Translations under genes and position numbers: made by a program
Shown: piece by piece, positions 34,501 to 42,345 of the stretch
Layout of the letters: each line of letters begins with the position of its first letter
How positions within the stretch are numbered: position 1 is the first letter of the stretch
Assembly: GCF_004348325.1 (NCBI RefSeq)
Contig: NZ_SMKF01000002.1
Coordinates: 81,888 to 145,887 of the forward strand
DNA: 64,000 nt
Direction: 5' to 3'
From: Micromonospora sp. KC213
GTDB lineage: Bacteria; Actinomycetota; Actinomycetes; Mycobacteriales; Micromonosporaceae
Notes under the pieces: generated by a model
Told to the model about the DNA's origin: nothing
The model's database searches: none
What the model saw: only the letters and a program-made list of their open reading frames with translations

Positions 34501-35074
34501 CACCGGCGCCCGGACCACGTACGAGGAAGACGTGGTCGATCTGCTGCTCGCCCAGCACGCGCGGATCGAACAGCTGTTCCTGCTCGTCATCGGCGGTACC
34601 GGCGACATCCGCCGGGAAGCCTTCGACGACCTGGTCAAGCTGCTCGCGGCGCACGAGACCGCCGAGGAGGAGGTGGTCCATCCGCTGGCCCGCGGCCTGC
34701 CCGGCGGTGGCGGCGACGCGATGGTGGACGAGCGACTGGCCGAGGAACGCCAGGCCAAGGAGACACTGCGGACCTTGGTCGCGGGTGGGGTGGACGCCGA
34801 GGGTTTCGAAACCGGCATCATCCTGCTGCGCGACGCCGTGCTCACCCACGCCCGGTACGAGGAACGCCACGAGTTCCCCCGGCTGCGCCAGCACGTGCCC
34901 GCCGAGCAGCTACGCGGGCTGGCCGCCGCGGTGCGGGCCGCGGAGGCGACCGCCCCCACCCGGCCTCACCCCGGCGCCCAGTCCGCCACGGCCAACCTGG
35001 CCATGGGCCCGGCGCTGGCGGTCATCGACCGGATCCGCGACGCGGTGCGCAAGCCGTCCGAGGGGAAGCGCTGA
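34493..35074 (+). CDS. Hemerythrin HHE-domain protein
   Basis: 193 residues; the ATG at 34493 lies inside the end of the ferritin-like gene (8-nt overlap), so the two are coupled. Hemerythrin diiron ligands: H22 in LLLAQHARIEQLF, H54 and E58 in LLAAHETAEEEVVHP with H63, and later HARYEERHEFPRL. The protein is a four-helix bundle, followed by an Ala/Pro-rich stretch and a short C-terminal helix. HHE proteins bind O2 or react with peroxide or NO through the diiron centre. Linked with the ferritin-like protein this suggests a small iron/oxygen stress unit. A strong hairpin follows. Confidence 0.9.
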   Translation: MTDTGARTTYEEDVVDLLLAQHARIEQLFLLVIGGTGDIRREAFDDLVKLLAAHETAEEEVVHPLARGLPGGGGDAMVDERLAEERQAKETLRTLVAGGVDAEGFETGIILLRDAVLTHARYEERHEFPRLRQHVPAEQLRGLAAAVRAAEATAPTRPHPGAQSATANLAMGPALAVIDRIRDAVRKPSEGKR

Positions 35075-35087
35075 CGGCAGGCCCGGG

Positions 35088-35120
35088 GGTGGTGGCCTTC
35101 CCACCGGGAAGGCCACCACC
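35088..35120 (+). terminator. Terminator of the ferritin-like/hemerythrin operon
   Basis: Perfect 15-bp stem GGTGGTGGCCTTCCC (35088-35102) pairing with 35106-35120, 3-nt loop, 13 nt after the hemerythrin stop. It may also serve the convergent DUF2071 gene. Confidence 0.85.
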
Positions 35121-35201
35121 GCACTCCGGCCAGGTGATCCGGCAGCGGGCCGAGCCACGGGAACATCGGCGTGACGTGCCCCTCGACCTCGCCGTCGGAT
35201 G

Positions 35202-35933
35202 TCAGGTCCGGGCGCGGACGAGGTGCGGGAAACCGACCCGGACGTCCACACCGTCGGACGCGTGCAGCGCGGGTGGCTGCGCCGGGGCGGGCAGACCGGC
35301 GGCCTGGACGACGTCCTGCCGGAGGTCGACAAGGTTGCCACGGCGAAGCGGCCACGGCGGATGCGCCACGTCCACCGCGACGAGGCGTCCCGCTACCTGG
35401 GAATACAGTCGGTAGCGGGCGGTCAGGAAGTGGTCGAAGGCCGTGAGTTCGGCGTCCCGGTATGCCTGGCCGAAGCGTACCCGCAGGTCGTAGCCGGCCC
35501 CGTCCGGTCCGGGCGTGCGCCGCCGGCCCCGGTAGCGCACCGTGTCGCCGTCAACCTCCACCGCCAGGTCCGACCAGAAGTAGGGCAGTCGCAGGCTGGC
35601 GCGCGCGGCGACCACGGCCGGCAGCCGCCCGGCGTCGAGCGAGAAGAAGTAGAGCCCGGCGGCGCCGTCCGGCCCGTGGACATAGGTGCGCACGTTCGTC
35701 TCCGGGAACCGGGACAACCAGGGCACGGCGGGTAGCCGGGGTGGACGCACGTCCTCCATGAGGAAGGGCAACAAGCCGACCCAGGCGGCACCGTCGAAGG
35801 TGTGTACGGTCAGGTCGGCGGGCAGCAGACGTTGGACCACCTGTGCGGGGTACCGCCAGTGGAGGAAGGTCATCGTGCGCCACCGCTGGACCAGCGCGGC
35901 GGTGGACACCTGCGGTGCGCGCGGTGCGCGCAT
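35202..35933 (-). CDS. YqjF/DUF2071 family protein
   Basis: 243 residues from ATG 35933; GAGGAGGTGGG lies directly upstream, so the start is secure. Family hallmarks are MTFLHWRYPAQVVQRLLPAD, VHTFDGAAWVGLLPFLMEDV, FPETNVRTYVHGPDGAAGLY and FFSLDAGRLPAVVAARASL. The fold is related to acetoacetate decarboxylase-like beta barrels. The biochemical function is not established. It stands alone, convergent with the hemerythrin operon and divergent from the ABC transporter. Confidence 0.88.
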   Translation of the reverse strand: MRAPRAPQVSTAALVQRWRTMTFLHWRYPAQVVQRLLPADLTVHTFDGAAWVGLLPFLMEDVRPPRLPAVPWLSRFPETNVRTYVHGPDGAAGLYFFSLDAGRLPAVVAARASLRLPYFWSDLAVEVDGDTVRYRGRRRTPGPDGAGYDLRVRFGQAYRDAELTAFDHFLTARYRLYSQVAGRLVAVDVAHPPWPLRRGNLVDLRQDVVQAAGLPAPAQPPALHASDGVDVRVGFPHLVRART

Positions 35934-36158
35934 CCCACCTCCTCGGAGAGCGCCGACGGCCACACGCCTCGCATCGCCGTACCGCTGGGGCTACCCTTCC
36001 GCTGCGCCGGATACACCTGCCGAGGGGAGGACGCACCCGGCGCGCGGCGGCCGATCGGCGGCGTGCCGTCCGGTTGCCGGACGCCGGCAAGAATGTCGGC
36101 CGATGTCGGCCGGGTGCCGCCCTGGATGGCGGCCCGACGTGAACCCCACGATAGGGGC

Positions 36159-37085
36159 ATGACAAGCGACTATGCCGTGCTCACCGAGGACTTGACCAAG
36201 TTCTACGGCCAGCGTCGCGGCATCGAGAGCCTCACGCTCCAGGTGGGTGCCGGTGAGGTGCTGGGCTTCCTCGGCCCCAACGGTGCCGGGAAGACCACCA
36301 CGATCCGCCTGCTGCTGGACTTCCTGCGTCCGACCGACGGCAGCGCGACCGTCCTCGGACTCGACCCGCGCCGCGACAAGGCCGCGCTGCACCGACAGAT
36401 CGGCTATCTCCCCGGCGAGCTGTCGTTTCCCGGCCGGGAGACAGCCGGGGACCTGCTGCGCTTCTTCGGCGCGGCCCGCGGCGGCGTGGCCTGGTCCCAG
36501 GTCACCGGCCTGGCCGAGCGGCTCGATCTGGACCTGTCCCGCCCGGTACGCACCATGAGCAAGGGCAACAAGCAGAAGGTCGGTCTGGTCCAGGCGTTCA
36601 TGCACCGGCCGGCGCTGCTGATCCTGGACGAGCCCACCAGTGGCTTGGACCCGCTCATGCAGCAGGAGTTCCTGGCTATGGTCCGGGACGCCCGCGATGC
36701 CGGGCAGACGGTCTTCATGTCCTCGCACGTCCTGGCGGAGGTGCAGCACACCGCCGACCGGGTGGCCATCATCCGGGACGGCCGGCTGGTCGCCGTCGAA
36801 CGCGTGGAGTCGCTCGGCAAACGGGCCATCCGGTCGGTGGAGATCCACTTCAATGATCCGGTGGACCCGGCGGAGTTCGACGTCCTGCCCGGGGTCAGTG
36901 AGGTGACCGTGTCCGGGCCGGTGCTCCGGTGCACGGTGAGTGGCCGTCTGGATCCATTGATCAAGGTGGCGGCGCGGCACGAGATCGTGGACATGCTGTC
37001 GGCCGAGCCCGACCTGGAAGAGACGTTCCTGTCGTTCTACTACCACTCGGAAGGAGCCGGCGATGCTTCCCGCGCTGGTGCGTAA
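36159..37085 (+). CDS. ABC transporter ATP-binding protein
   Basis: 308 residues from ATG 36159. Walker A GPNGAGKTT (FLGPNGAGKTTTIRLLL), Q-loop QIGYLPGELSFP, signature MSKGNKQKVGLVQAF in place of LSGGQ, Walker B LLILDEPTSGLDP and the switch histidine in MSSHVLAEV. The C-terminal 80 residues form an accessory domain as in drug-export ATPases. The MSKGNKQK signature is shared with a group of multi-helix exporters. It overlaps the permease gene by 23 nt, so the pair forms one exporter, probably of drugs, antibiotics or lipids; the substrate is unknown. Confidence 0.93.
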   Translation: MTSDYAVLTEDLTKFYGQRRGIESLTLQVGAGEVLGFLGPNGAGKTTTIRLLLDFLRPTDGSATVLGLDPRRDKAALHRQIGYLPGELSFPGRETAGDLLRFFGAARGGVAWSQVTGLAERLDLDLSRPVRTMSKGNKQKVGLVQAFMHRPALLILDEPTSGLDPLMQQEFLAMVRDARDAGQTVFMSSHVLAEVQHTADRVAIIRDGRLVAVERVESLGKRAIRSVEIHFNDPVDPAEFDVLPGVSEVTVSGPVLRCTVSGRLDPLIKVAARHEIVDMLSAEPDLEETFLSFYYHSEGAGDASRAGA

Positions 37086-37851
37086 GACCTGGCGCGACGA
37101 CCGCCGCGCAGTGCTCGGCTGGGCCGTCGGCGTCGCCGCTTTCACCACCATCTACACGTCTTTCTACCGCCAGTTCCAGGGCGCGGCCGAACTCAAGCAG
37201 GAGGCCCTGCCCCAGGGGATGCTGGACTTCCTCGGCATCGCCGACATGTTCTCGCCGGCCGGTTACCTCCAGGCGACGATCTTCAGCCTGGTGGGTCCGC
37301 TGCTGGTCCTGATGTGCGCGATCACCCTGACCGCCCGGACGATCGCCCGGCCGGAAGAGGACGGCGGCATGGAACTCCTGCTGGCCAACCCGCTCTCCCG
37401 TACCGCTTTCGCCGGCCAGCGTCTCGCGGCCACCGGCACCGCCGTCACCGTGGTCGCGGCCATCCCGTTGCTCCTGCTGTTCGTCGTCGTCCCCCGGGTG
37501 GGCATGGACATCCCGCTGTCCAACGTCGCCGCCGCCGGTGTCGGGTTGATCGCCCTGGTCTGGTGCTTCACCGGCATCGCCTTCCTGGCCGGTGCCGTCT
37601 CCGGAAGGCGGAGCAGCGTCCTGGCGGTCACCGGTGTGCTCGCCGTCGCCGCGTACATGGCCAACGCCATCTCGGGCATGTCCGACGGATGGCACTGGGT
37701 GCGCTGGCTGTCGCCGTTCCACTACTTCATCGGCACCGATCCCCTGCACACCGGTTGGCACCCGGTCGAACTGCTCATCCTCGTGGCCGTCGGTGCCGCG
37801 ACGGCCCTCGCCGGAGTGTGGGCGTTCGACCGTCGCGACGTCGGTGTCTGA
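37063..37851 (+). CDS. ABC transporter permease
   Basis: 262 residues with six hydrophobic segments: VLGWAVGVAAFTTIYTSFY, IFSLVGPLLVLMCAITLTA, VTVVAAIPLLLLFVVV, GVGLIALVWCFTGIAFLAG, VLAVTGVLAVAAYMANAI and LLILVAVGAATALAGVWAF. ARTIARPEEDGGMELLLANP after the second helix is the typical coupling segment of ABC-2 type permeases. It is translationally coupled to the ATPase and followed by a hairpin. With the ATPase it would form an export ABC-2 transporter. Confidence 0.92.
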   Translation: MLPALVRKTWRDDRRAVLGWAVGVAAFTTIYTSFYRQFQGAAELKQEALPQGMLDFLGIADMFSPAGYLQATIFSLVGPLLVLMCAITLTARTIARPEEDGGMELLLANPLSRTAFAGQRLAATGTAVTVVAAIPLLLLFVVVPRVGMDIPLSNVAAAGVGLIALVWCFTGIAFLAGAVSGRRSSVLAVTGVLAVAAYMANAISGMSDGWHWVRWLSPFHYFIGTDPLHTGWHPVELLILVAVGAATALAGVWAFDRRDVGV

Positions 37852-37855
37852 CGCG

Positions 37856-37896
37856 GAACCTGGTGGTCGTCGACCACGGTCGGCGCCACCAGGTTC
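37856..37896 (+). terminator. Hairpin after the ABC transporter operon
   Basis: 11-bp stem GAACCTGGTGG (37856-37866) with 37886-37896, 19-nt loop, 4 nt past the permease stop. Confidence 0.7.
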
Positions 37897-37959
37897 GGCA
37901 ACCGGCTGTCGTCCCCGCCTCCACCCGGGGGCCACCGGAACGCGGACAAGGACCTACCG

Positions 37960-39024
37960 ATGAGCGACCACCGTTGGCTGGCCGACGACTGCGAAGGGCT
38001 GCTCCGCGCTCCGGCCGGCGAGTGGCACGGGCGCACGGCCGCCCGGCTGGGGGCGCGGGCCGCCGCCGAGGGCCTGCACCTACACGACCTCGTCGACGGC
38101 GTTTTCGCCGCCGCCGCGGTCTGCTGGCGTACGCCGCCCCTCGACTCCGCCGACACCACGGACGCCGTGCACCGTCGGGCGGCGACGCTGCTGGACGCCA
38201 CGCGTGGGGTGTTGCGGGCCGTCCTCGACGGCTACCTCCGGCAGAGCCGCGCCGAGCTGGTACGCCACGACGCCGAGCGTGCCGCGTTCGTCACCGAACT
38301 GTTGACCGGTCGGGCCGAGCCCGGCAGCCTGGTCGAGCGGGCCCACCGCTACGGCATCCGACTGTCGGCCACGCACACCGTGCTGGTCGCCCGTGCCGCC
38401 CACCTCACCGCCGACATCACGCACCGCGTCGACGCGGCGCTCGCCGCCCGGTTCGGCGAGGGCAACATCCTCACCACCCTCCGCGACGGTGACCTGGTGT
38501 GCATCAGCGCCGGCGGGCTCCGCGGCATCGGTGCCGAGCTGGCCCACCTGCTCCTCACCGAGCTGGGTGCCGAAGGTTGGCAGGTGGCCGTCGGTCGTCC
38601 CCACCCGGGGGTGCACGGCGTGGCCACCTCTCTCGAAGAGGCGCGCAGCGCCCTCGACCACGCCGCCAAACTGGGCTTCACCGCGCCCGTGCTCAACGCC
38701 GCCGACCTGCTGGTGTTTCCGGTCCTGCTGCGTGACCGGGAGGCCATCACCGACCTGGTCACCACCGTCCTCGGCCCGCTCACCACCGCCCGCGGCGGCG
38801 TCGAACCCTACCTGGAAACCCTGGCTGTGCTCTTCGAGAACCAGGGCAACCACACCGCCACCGCGCGCCAGATGCACCTGTCCGTCCGGGCGGTCACCTA
38901 CCGTCTCGACCGCATCCACAGCCTGACCGGTTACCACCCCAACGAACCCACCCAACGTTTCACCCTGCACGCCGCCGTGCTCGGCGCCCGACTCCTCGGC
39001 TGGCCGCACCGGCAGGAGACGTAG
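37960..39024 (+). CDS. PucR/CdaR-type transcriptional regulator
   Basis: 354 residues; AAGGA precedes the ATG. An N-terminal sensor region of about 130 residues is followed by a GGDEF-like degenerate domain (VLVARAAHLTADITHRVDAA, LVCISAGGLRGIGAELA, WQVAVGRPHPGVHGVATSLE). The C-terminal PucR HTH reads YLETLAVLFENQGNHTATAR then LSVRAVTYRLDRIHSLTGYH. CdaR/PucR-type regulators activate purine, sugar-acid or secondary-metabolism genes. The neighbouring genes are an ABC exporter upstream and a convergent carboxylate-amine ligase, so the target may be itself or the exporter. Confidence 0.9.
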   Translation: MSDHRWLADDCEGLLRAPAGEWHGRTAARLGARAAAEGLHLHDLVDGVFAAAAVCWRTPPLDSADTTDAVHRRAATLLDATRGVLRAVLDGYLRQSRAELVRHDAERAAFVTELLTGRAEPGSLVERAHRYGIRLSATHTVLVARAAHLTADITHRVDAALAARFGEGNILTTLRDGDLVCISAGGLRGIGAELAHLLLTELGAEGWQVAVGRPHPGVHGVATSLEEARSALDHAAKLGFTAPVLNAADLLVFPVLLRDREAITDLVTTVLGPLTTARGGVEPYLETLAVLFENQGNHTATARQMHLSVRAVTYRLDRIHSLTGYHPNEPTQRFTLHAAVLGARLLGWPHRQET

Positions 39025-39043
39025 GCCGGGAACCGGGCGGTAC

Positions 39044-40315
39044 TCAGCCGCCGACCGTCTGGGCGGTGAGGTAGTCGAGGACGGCGCGTACGTCACCGTC
39101 GGTGCGGGACAGGACGCGGCGCTGCCGCTGGGCGCCGTTGCCGTCCCGACGCAGCCGGGTGAGCTGGTCGCGTACCCGGTCGAGGTCGCCGTGGCGGTCC
39201 AGGGCCGGGGCGACCGTGGCGAGCAGCTCGTCGACCAGGTCCCAGGCGGGTCGGGCGCGGCCGGAGCGCAGGTCGATCAGATCGCCGGCGAGACCGTCGT
39301 GGGCGGCCCGCCAGTGCGCGGCGGAGACCAGGCAGTCCCTGATCCGACGGGCCGGCACCCCGGCACGTACGTCGTCGGCGAGCGTCGCCACCAGCGCCCG
39401 GACCAGCCCGGCGACCAGCACGGTGTCGTCCACCGTCGGGCAGACGTCGCCCACCCGGACCTCCACGGTGGGATACGCGGCCGACGGGCGCGCGTACCAG
39501 TAGACCATCGCGGCGTCGAGCAGGATGCCGGCCTTGATCAACTCCCCGACGGTGGCGTCGTAGTCGGTGGCGGACTCGAAGTGCGGGGTGGGTCCGATGC
39601 TGGGCCAGCGTTCCAGCTGCATGGACCGCCAACTGGCGTGCCCGGTGTCGTGGCCGTCGTGCAGGGGCGAGTTGGCGGTGATGGCCTGCACCACGGGCAG
39701 CCAGGGGCGCAGGTAGTTGCAGATCTGCACGGCCAGCTCCCGGTCCGGTACGCCGACGTGCACGTGGCAGCCGCACACCGCCGGGTCGTGGGCGACCGGG
39801 CCGAAACGGCGGGACATGGCGTGGTACCGCGGCTCGTCCGGCACCGAACGGTGCCGCTCGTGTACGGGCGTGGCCCCGACCGCGACCAGCCGGGCCCCGA
39901 CGGCCCGGGCCGCGTCGGCGGCACGCCCGCGCAACTCCAACAGGTGGGCCCGGAGTTCACCGAGGTCGGCGCAGACCGGCGTGACCATTTCGACCATGCT
40001 GTGCCGGAACTCCTGCCGGCTCTGCTCACGCGCCGCGGTCGACAGTGCGGCGCGGACCCGGTCGGCGGCCGGGAGACTCTCCCCGGTGACCGGGTGCAGC
40101 AGCAGGAACTCCTCCTCCACCCCCAAGGTCATCAGCCTGGAAGCGGTGTCCGTGGTGGTGGCGCGCGGCGGGTTGTACGTCATCGGCACCTGCTTCCAGA
40201 GCTGGCCCCGGCCAGTGGTGCCGGCGGTCTCCCGATCGAGGGCCGGCCCTTCCGGGTTGAGGCTCGTCGACCACGCCTGCTCGTCGACGACTGGGCCGTC
40301 ACCCGACGGCGTCAT
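39044..40315 (-). CDS. Carboxylate-amine ligase, YbdK/GCS2 family
   Basis: 423 residues. The core begins MTLGVEEEFLLLHPVTGESL and continues QEFRHSMVEMVTPVC, VCGCHVHVGVPDRELAVQIC and TVEVRVGDVCPTVDD, all motifs of the glutamate-cysteine ligase 2 superfamily. The ATG at 40315 is used because TACGGT ends 6 nt upstream (leaderless) and the 44 extra codons show coding-type base use; the ATG at 40183 is the alternative. These ATP-dependent enzymes join an amino acid to a glutamyl carboxylate; YbdK has weak gamma-glutamylcysteine activity. It is divergent from an AsnO-type amidotransferase across 228 bp, suggesting a joint role in making a small dipeptide amide. Confidence 0.88.
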   Translation of the reverse strand: MTPSGDGPVVDEQAWSTSLNPEGPALDRETAGTTGRGQLWKQVPMTYNPPRATTTDTASRLMTLGVEEEFLLLHPVTGESLPAADRVRAALSTAAREQSRQEFRHSMVEMVTPVCADLGELRAHLLELRGRAADAARAVGARLVAVGATPVHERHRSVPDEPRYHAMSRRFGPVAHDPAVCGCHVHVGVPDRELAVQICNYLRPWLPVVQAITANSPLHDGHDTGHASWRSMQLERWPSIGPTPHFESATDYDATVGELIKAGILLDAAMVYWYARPSAAYPTVEVRVGDVCPTVDDTVLVAGLVRALVATLADDVRAGVPARRIRDCLVSAAHWRAAHDGLAGDLIDLRSGRARPAWDLVDELLATVAPALDRHGDLDRVRDQLTRLRRDGNGAQRQRRVLSRTDGDVRAVLDYLTAQTVGG

Positions 40316-40543
40316 GCCCTCACCGTACGATCCGCAGCCCCGCTTCCGGGCCGGATCGGTCAACGCAGGGTGACGGCCGGGCCGCCCAGCGTGAGGAAAC
40401 GCTGTCACGGAGTCCAGGTGTGCGCCTCGCCTCAGCGGGTAGCCCCCGGCGGCGGACCGTGTCGGTGGTCGTCGGCGGGGTCCGGATCGCAGCGGCGCGT
40501 GGTGACGAATCACCGGACCCGAGGACGGAAAGGGTGGCCACTG

Positions 40544-42328
40544 GTGTGTGGCATCAGCGGGGAAGCGCGGTTCGACGGTTCGCCGCCGGACGCCGACGCG
40601 GTGGCCAGGATGAGCGACGCGATGCGCTCGCGGGGACCCGACGGCGAGGGTACGTGGAGCGACGGGTGGATAGCACTCGGACACCGCCGGCTCACCATCA
40701 TCGACCTGTCCGACGCCGGCGCGCAGCCGATGGTCCGGGAGGACCTGGGTCTCGCACTGGTCTTCAACGGCTGCGTCTACAACTATCCCGAGCTGCGCGA
40801 GGAACTGCTGGCCGCCGGGCACACCTTCCGTTCCACCAGCGACACCGAGGTCATCCTGGTGGCGTACGCGCAGTGGGGTGAGGCGTTCGTCGACCACCTG
40901 GTCGGCATGTTCGCCATCGGTTTGGTGGACCGGCGGCGACGGCGGCTCGTGCTGGCCCGCGACCGGCTCGGCATCAAGCCCCTCTACCTGGCCGAGACAC
41001 CGGGACGACTGCGGTTCGCCTCGACTCTGCCGGCGCTGCTGCGCGGTGGGGACGTCGACACCGGCATCGATCCGGTGGCGCTGCACCACTACCTGTCGTG
41101 GCACTCGATCGTGCCGGCGCCCCGGACCGTGCTGCGTGGCGTGCGCAAGCTGCCCCCGGCGACGCTGCGGGTGATCGACGAGGACGGACGCAGCCGGGAG
41201 CGCGTCTACTGGCAGCCGGAGTACGCCCGGCAGCCCGCCCACACCGGCATGGACGCCCGGGACTGGCAGGCGGCAGTCGGTGGTGCGCTGCGCACGGCGG
41301 TACGGCGGCGACTGGTCGCGGACGTACCCGTCGGGGTTCTGCTCTCCGGCGGGCTGGACTCCAGCCTCATCGTCGCGTTGCTCGCCGAGGCCGGTCAGCA
41401 CCACCTGCGGACGTTCAGCATCGGGTTCGACAGCCGGGGCGGGGAGGCCGGCGACGAGTTCGGCTACTCGGACCTGGTCGCCCGCGCGTACGACACCGAC
41501 CACCAGCGCATCCGGCTGGCGAACGACGACCTGGTGCCGGCGGTACGGGCGGCGGTGGGCGCGATGACCGAACCGATGGGCAGCCATGACGTGGTGGCCT
41601 TCCACCTGCTCAGTGAGCAGGTGGCCAGGCAGGTCAAGGTGGCCCAGTCGGGGCAGGGCGCCGACGAGGTGTTCGCCGGGTACGGCTACCACCAGCCGCT
41701 GGCCGCGGTGCCCCGCGAGGGTGCGGTGGAGGCGTTCGCGGCGGCCTTCTTCGACCGGGACCACGCCGAACTGATCCAGGTGGTCGGCCCCGGGTACGTC
41801 TGCGAAACCGACGTCAGCCACGAACTGCTCGTCGCGGAGCTGGCCGCGCCCGGCGCGGAGACCGCGCTGGACGCGGTGCTGCGCCTGGACACCCACCGGA
41901 TGCTCCCGGACGATCCGGTGAAGCGGGTGGACAGCATGAGCATGGCCTGGGGGCTGGAGGTCCGCACCCCGTTTCTCGACCAGGACCTGGTGGCGCTCGC
42001 GGCGGCCTGCCCACCGGAGCACAAGGTGGCCCAGGGCGGCAAGGGGGTGCTCAAGGACGTGGCCCGCGAGGTGCTGCCTGCCGAGGTGATCGACCGGCCC
42101 AAGGGGTACTTCCCGGTGCCCGCGCTGCGCAACGCGGACGGGGCGATTCGGGACCTCATCATCGAGGCGCTGCGGGCGCCGGCGGCCAGGGAGCGAGGGC
42201 TGTTCCAGCCCGGGTACGTGCAGGAACTGCTCACCGACCCGGAGGCGGCGCGGGCAGCAGCCGGCAGCAACAAGCTGTGGCAGCTCGGCCTGCTGGAACT
42301 CTGGCTGCAGACCCACGACATCCGGTGA
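40544..42328 (+). CDS. AsnO-type amidotransferase (asparagine synthase family, N-acetylglutaminylglutamine amide type)
   Basis: 594 residues from GTG 40544. The initiator is followed directly by C2, the glutaminase nucleophile (MCGISGEARFDGSPPD), then RGPDGEGTWSDG, HRRLTIIDLSD and VFNGCVYNYPELREEL. The synthetase half has the PP-loop VLLSGGLDSSLIVALLAEAG and QSGQGADEVFAGYGY. Motifs such as SFSIGFDS-like FSIGFDSRGGEAGDEFGYSD, HTFRSTSDTEVILVAYA and LLELWLQTHDI at the very end fit the NAGGN-biosynthesis AsnO group better than asparagine synthetases. That group amidates N-acetylglutaminylglutamine, an osmolyte. The partner Ngg ligase is not next to it; a GCS2-type ligase is. Confidence 0.85.
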   Translation: MCGISGEARFDGSPPDADAVARMSDAMRSRGPDGEGTWSDGWIALGHRRLTIIDLSDAGAQPMVREDLGLALVFNGCVYNYPELREELLAAGHTFRSTSDTEVILVAYAQWGEAFVDHLVGMFAIGLVDRRRRRLVLARDRLGIKPLYLAETPGRLRFASTLPALLRGGDVDTGIDPVALHHYLSWHSIVPAPRTVLRGVRKLPPATLRVIDEDGRSRERVYWQPEYARQPAHTGMDARDWQAAVGGALRTAVRRRLVADVPVGVLLSGGLDSSLIVALLAEAGQHHLRTFSIGFDSRGGEAGDEFGYSDLVARAYDTDHQRIRLANDDLVPAVRAAVGAMTEPMGSHDVVAFHLLSEQVARQVKVAQSGQGADEVFAGYGYHQPLAAVPREGAVEAFAAAFFDRDHAELIQVVGPGYVCETDVSHELLVAELAAPGAETALDAVLRLDTHRMLPDDPVKRVDSMSMAWGLEVRTPFLDQDLVALAAACPPEHKVAQGGKGVLKDVAREVLPAEVIDRPKGYFPVPALRNADGAIRDLIIEALRAPAARERGLFQPGYVQELLTDPEAARAAAGSNKLWQLGLLELWLQTHDIR

Positions 42329-42345
42329 GGCCCGCTCGGTGCGGA

